From contig NC_090619.1 of assembly GCF_004359215.1 (NCBI RefSeq), positions 6,962,519 through 7,026,518 of the forward strand: DNA of 64,000 bases. The letters run 5' to 3'. The position numbers were made by a program, and so were the translations under genes. This document shows, piece by piece, positions 63,904-64,000 of this stretch. Each line of letters begins with the position of its first letter. Positions within the stretch are counted from its first letter, which is position 1. The DNA is from Bremia lactucae (taxonomy: Eukaryota; Oomycota; Peronosporomycetes; Peronosporales; Peronosporaceae). A model generated the notes under the pieces. It worked only from the letters and a program-made list of their open reading frames with translations. It was not told where the DNA came from and ran no database searches.

Positions 63904-64000
63904 TTTGTTGATCGATTTGAGAAAAATCGCACTCTTAGCGGCTATACCTTCTCTCTAGCATAGCCGCTAAGAGTGCGATTTTTCTTAATCGATCAACAAA
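63904..64000. repeat. 43-bp palindrome at window end
   Basis: TTTGTTGATCGATTTGAG... at 63904-63946 is mirrored at 63959-64000 with a 12-base spacer and one single-base indel. The arms are the integrase VVFVDRF segment in opposite orientations. Confidence 0.85.

Overview
The window looks like a repeat-rich nuclear contig from an oomycete, most likely a Peronosporales species (Phytophthora or downy-mildew type). This is inferred from intron-free host genes, a pair of long FYVE-finger proteins with a START-like N-terminus, and chromodomain-bearing Ty3/gypsy pol fragments of the kind common in these genomes. Host genes are few: UTP11 (20.8-21.6 kb), and an island at 48.0-56.6 kb with eIF5B and two divergently transcribed FYVE paralogues. 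A truncated second UTP11 lies at 4.7-5.3 kb. Nearly everything else is decayed mobile DNA.

Layout. 0-4.7 kb: 3' half of a plus-strand gypsy element (A1) with its 3' LTR against a broken UTP11. 5.7-8.5 kb: minus-strand family C element (C3). 8.6-11.2 kb: protease, RT and RNase H pieces in mixed orientation. 11.2-14.3 kb: 3' end of a minus-strand family B element (B1). 14.3-20.7 kb: family A pieces A2 and A3 plus LTRs. 20.8-22.7 kb: UTP11 and flank. 22.8-27.1 kb: a long minus-strand gag-pol (A4). 27.2-30.7 kb: family B pieces with an embedded Ty1/copia gag-protease fragment. 30.7-34.6 kb: SINE-like, copia, gypsy and pogo-like remnants. 34.7-41.7 kb: the most complete element (C1), LTR to LTR. 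41.9-46.5 kb: a 2,310-bp exact tandem duplication with an N at the join, carrying inverted LTR-B pairs and a Gag pseudogene. 46.7-56.6 kb: host island. 57.1-62.3 kb: C2, an inverted-segment relative of C1. 62.3-64.0 kb: part of another element, ending in a palindrome.

Three LTR families are named here A, B and C. All have ends resembling TGTAACGGGG...CCCCGTTACA, a purine tract just upstream of the 3' LTR and, in B and C, a TGGTAGCAC primer-binding-type site after the LTR. Gag, protease, RT, RNase H, integrase and chromodomain are encoded on the sense strand.

The main discovery candidate is a second gene on the opposite strand. Starting just inside the 3' LTR and running back into pol, each family carries an antisense reading frame (called asORF here) with an acidic or low-complexity N-terminus, a helical middle and a C-terminal coiled coil. 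It lies antisense to the integrase-chromodomain linker and the chromodomain. The asORF, or its N-terminal end, recurs beside the 3' LTR in at least seven places and always reads away from it. A and B copies still share residues in this frame (QAW, IGR, LSREAG, PCL, HRW). Since a normal sense Gag exists in the C1 and A4 elements, the asORF is not simply Gag. Secondary findings are repeated inversions of the asORF/chromodomain module, an RT-palm deletion shared by C1 and C2, and a probable assembly duplication.
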